Shown one piece after another: positions 63,998 to 64,000 of a DNA stretch of 64,000 bases; position 1 is the stretch's first letter, and each line of letters begins with the position of its first letter. A program made the position numbers and the translations under genes. Source of the stretch: Robertmurraya massiliosenegalensis JC6. Lineage in GTDB: Bacteria; Bacillota; Bacilli; Bacillales; Cytobacillaceae. Under the pieces are notes generated by a model, which saw only the letters and a list, made by a program, of their open reading frames with translations, did no database searches and was not told where the DNA came from. The stretch spans positions 449,498 through 513,497 of the forward strand of contig NZ_HE978511.1 of NCBI RefSeq assembly GCF_000311725.1, given 5' to 3'.

Positions 63998-64000
63998 TTT

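Overview
The window is a core chromosomal segment of an endospore-forming Bacillaceae bacterium (low-to-moderate GC Firmicute). Evidence: gene order matches, almost gene for gene, the Bacillus subtilis interval from mraZ through the division/cell-wall (dcw) cluster, ftsAZ, spoIIGA-sigE-sigG, the sepF/divIVA block, ileS, lspA and the pyr operon to prpC-prkC-rsgA-rpe; sporulation-specific genes are present (spoVD, spoVE, spoIIGA, sigE, sigG, a ylyA-like gene); and regulation is typically Bacillus (PyrR attenuators, an Ile T-box, frequent TTG/GTG starts with strong Shine-Dalgarno sites). I cannot name the genus or species. MurE carries the DNPR signature of meso-diaminopimelate ligases, so the peptidoglycan should be meso-DAP type.

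Nearly everything is on the minus strand, so transcription runs from high to low coordinates. 64000-48957: mraZ, rsmH, ftsL, pbpB, a DCC-family oxidoreductase gene, spoVD, murE, a free-standing MurF-like N-terminal domain, mraY, murD, spoVE, murG, murB (peptidoglycan precursors, septal synthases and their sporulation paralogues). 48738-43352: divIB, ylxW, ylxX, sbp, ftsA, ftsZ. 43073-40362: spoIIGA-sigE behind a spoIIG-type promoter, then sigG behind a sigma-F/G-like promoter. 40230-36163: ylmC, pgeF, ylmE, sepF, ylmG, ylmH, divIVA. 36166-32990: promoter, Ile T-box leader and ileS. 32739-31004: ylyA-like, lspA, rluD-type synthase. 31007-19153: the pyrimidine operon pyrR-pyrP-pyrB-pyrC-pyrAA-pyrAB-pyrK-pyrD-pyrF-pyrE, with a promoter and three PyrR-controlled attenuators (before pyrR, pyrP and pyrB). 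18927-18597: a small accessory gap with one or two tiny plus-strand ORFs. 18596-13914: rqcH (plus strand) diverging from a Ca2+-type P-type ATPase gene (minus strand); each is broken by a one-base indel in a homopolymer. 13791-1: yicC, remA, gmk, rpoZ, coaBC, priA, def, fmt, rsmB, rlmN, prpC, prkC, rsgA and the start of rpe (cut by the window edge).

The genes fall into a few functional sets: peptidoglycan precursor synthesis and septation, which hand over to early sporulation (SpoIIGA processes pro-SigE; SigG follows in the forespore); de novo UMP synthesis with feedback attenuation by PyrR; and translation/formylation/deformylation genes next to the PrkC/PrpC kinase-phosphatase pair.

I see no phage, insertion sequence, CRISPR, tRNA or rRNA, and no clearly new multi-gene system: this is mostly conserved core genome. 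The most unusual items are the orphan MurF-like N-domain gene in the dcw cluster, the DCC-family gene inserted between pbpB and spoVD, the paired homopolymer frameshifts, an inverted repeat covering the lspA start, and the small ORFs between rqcH and pyrE.
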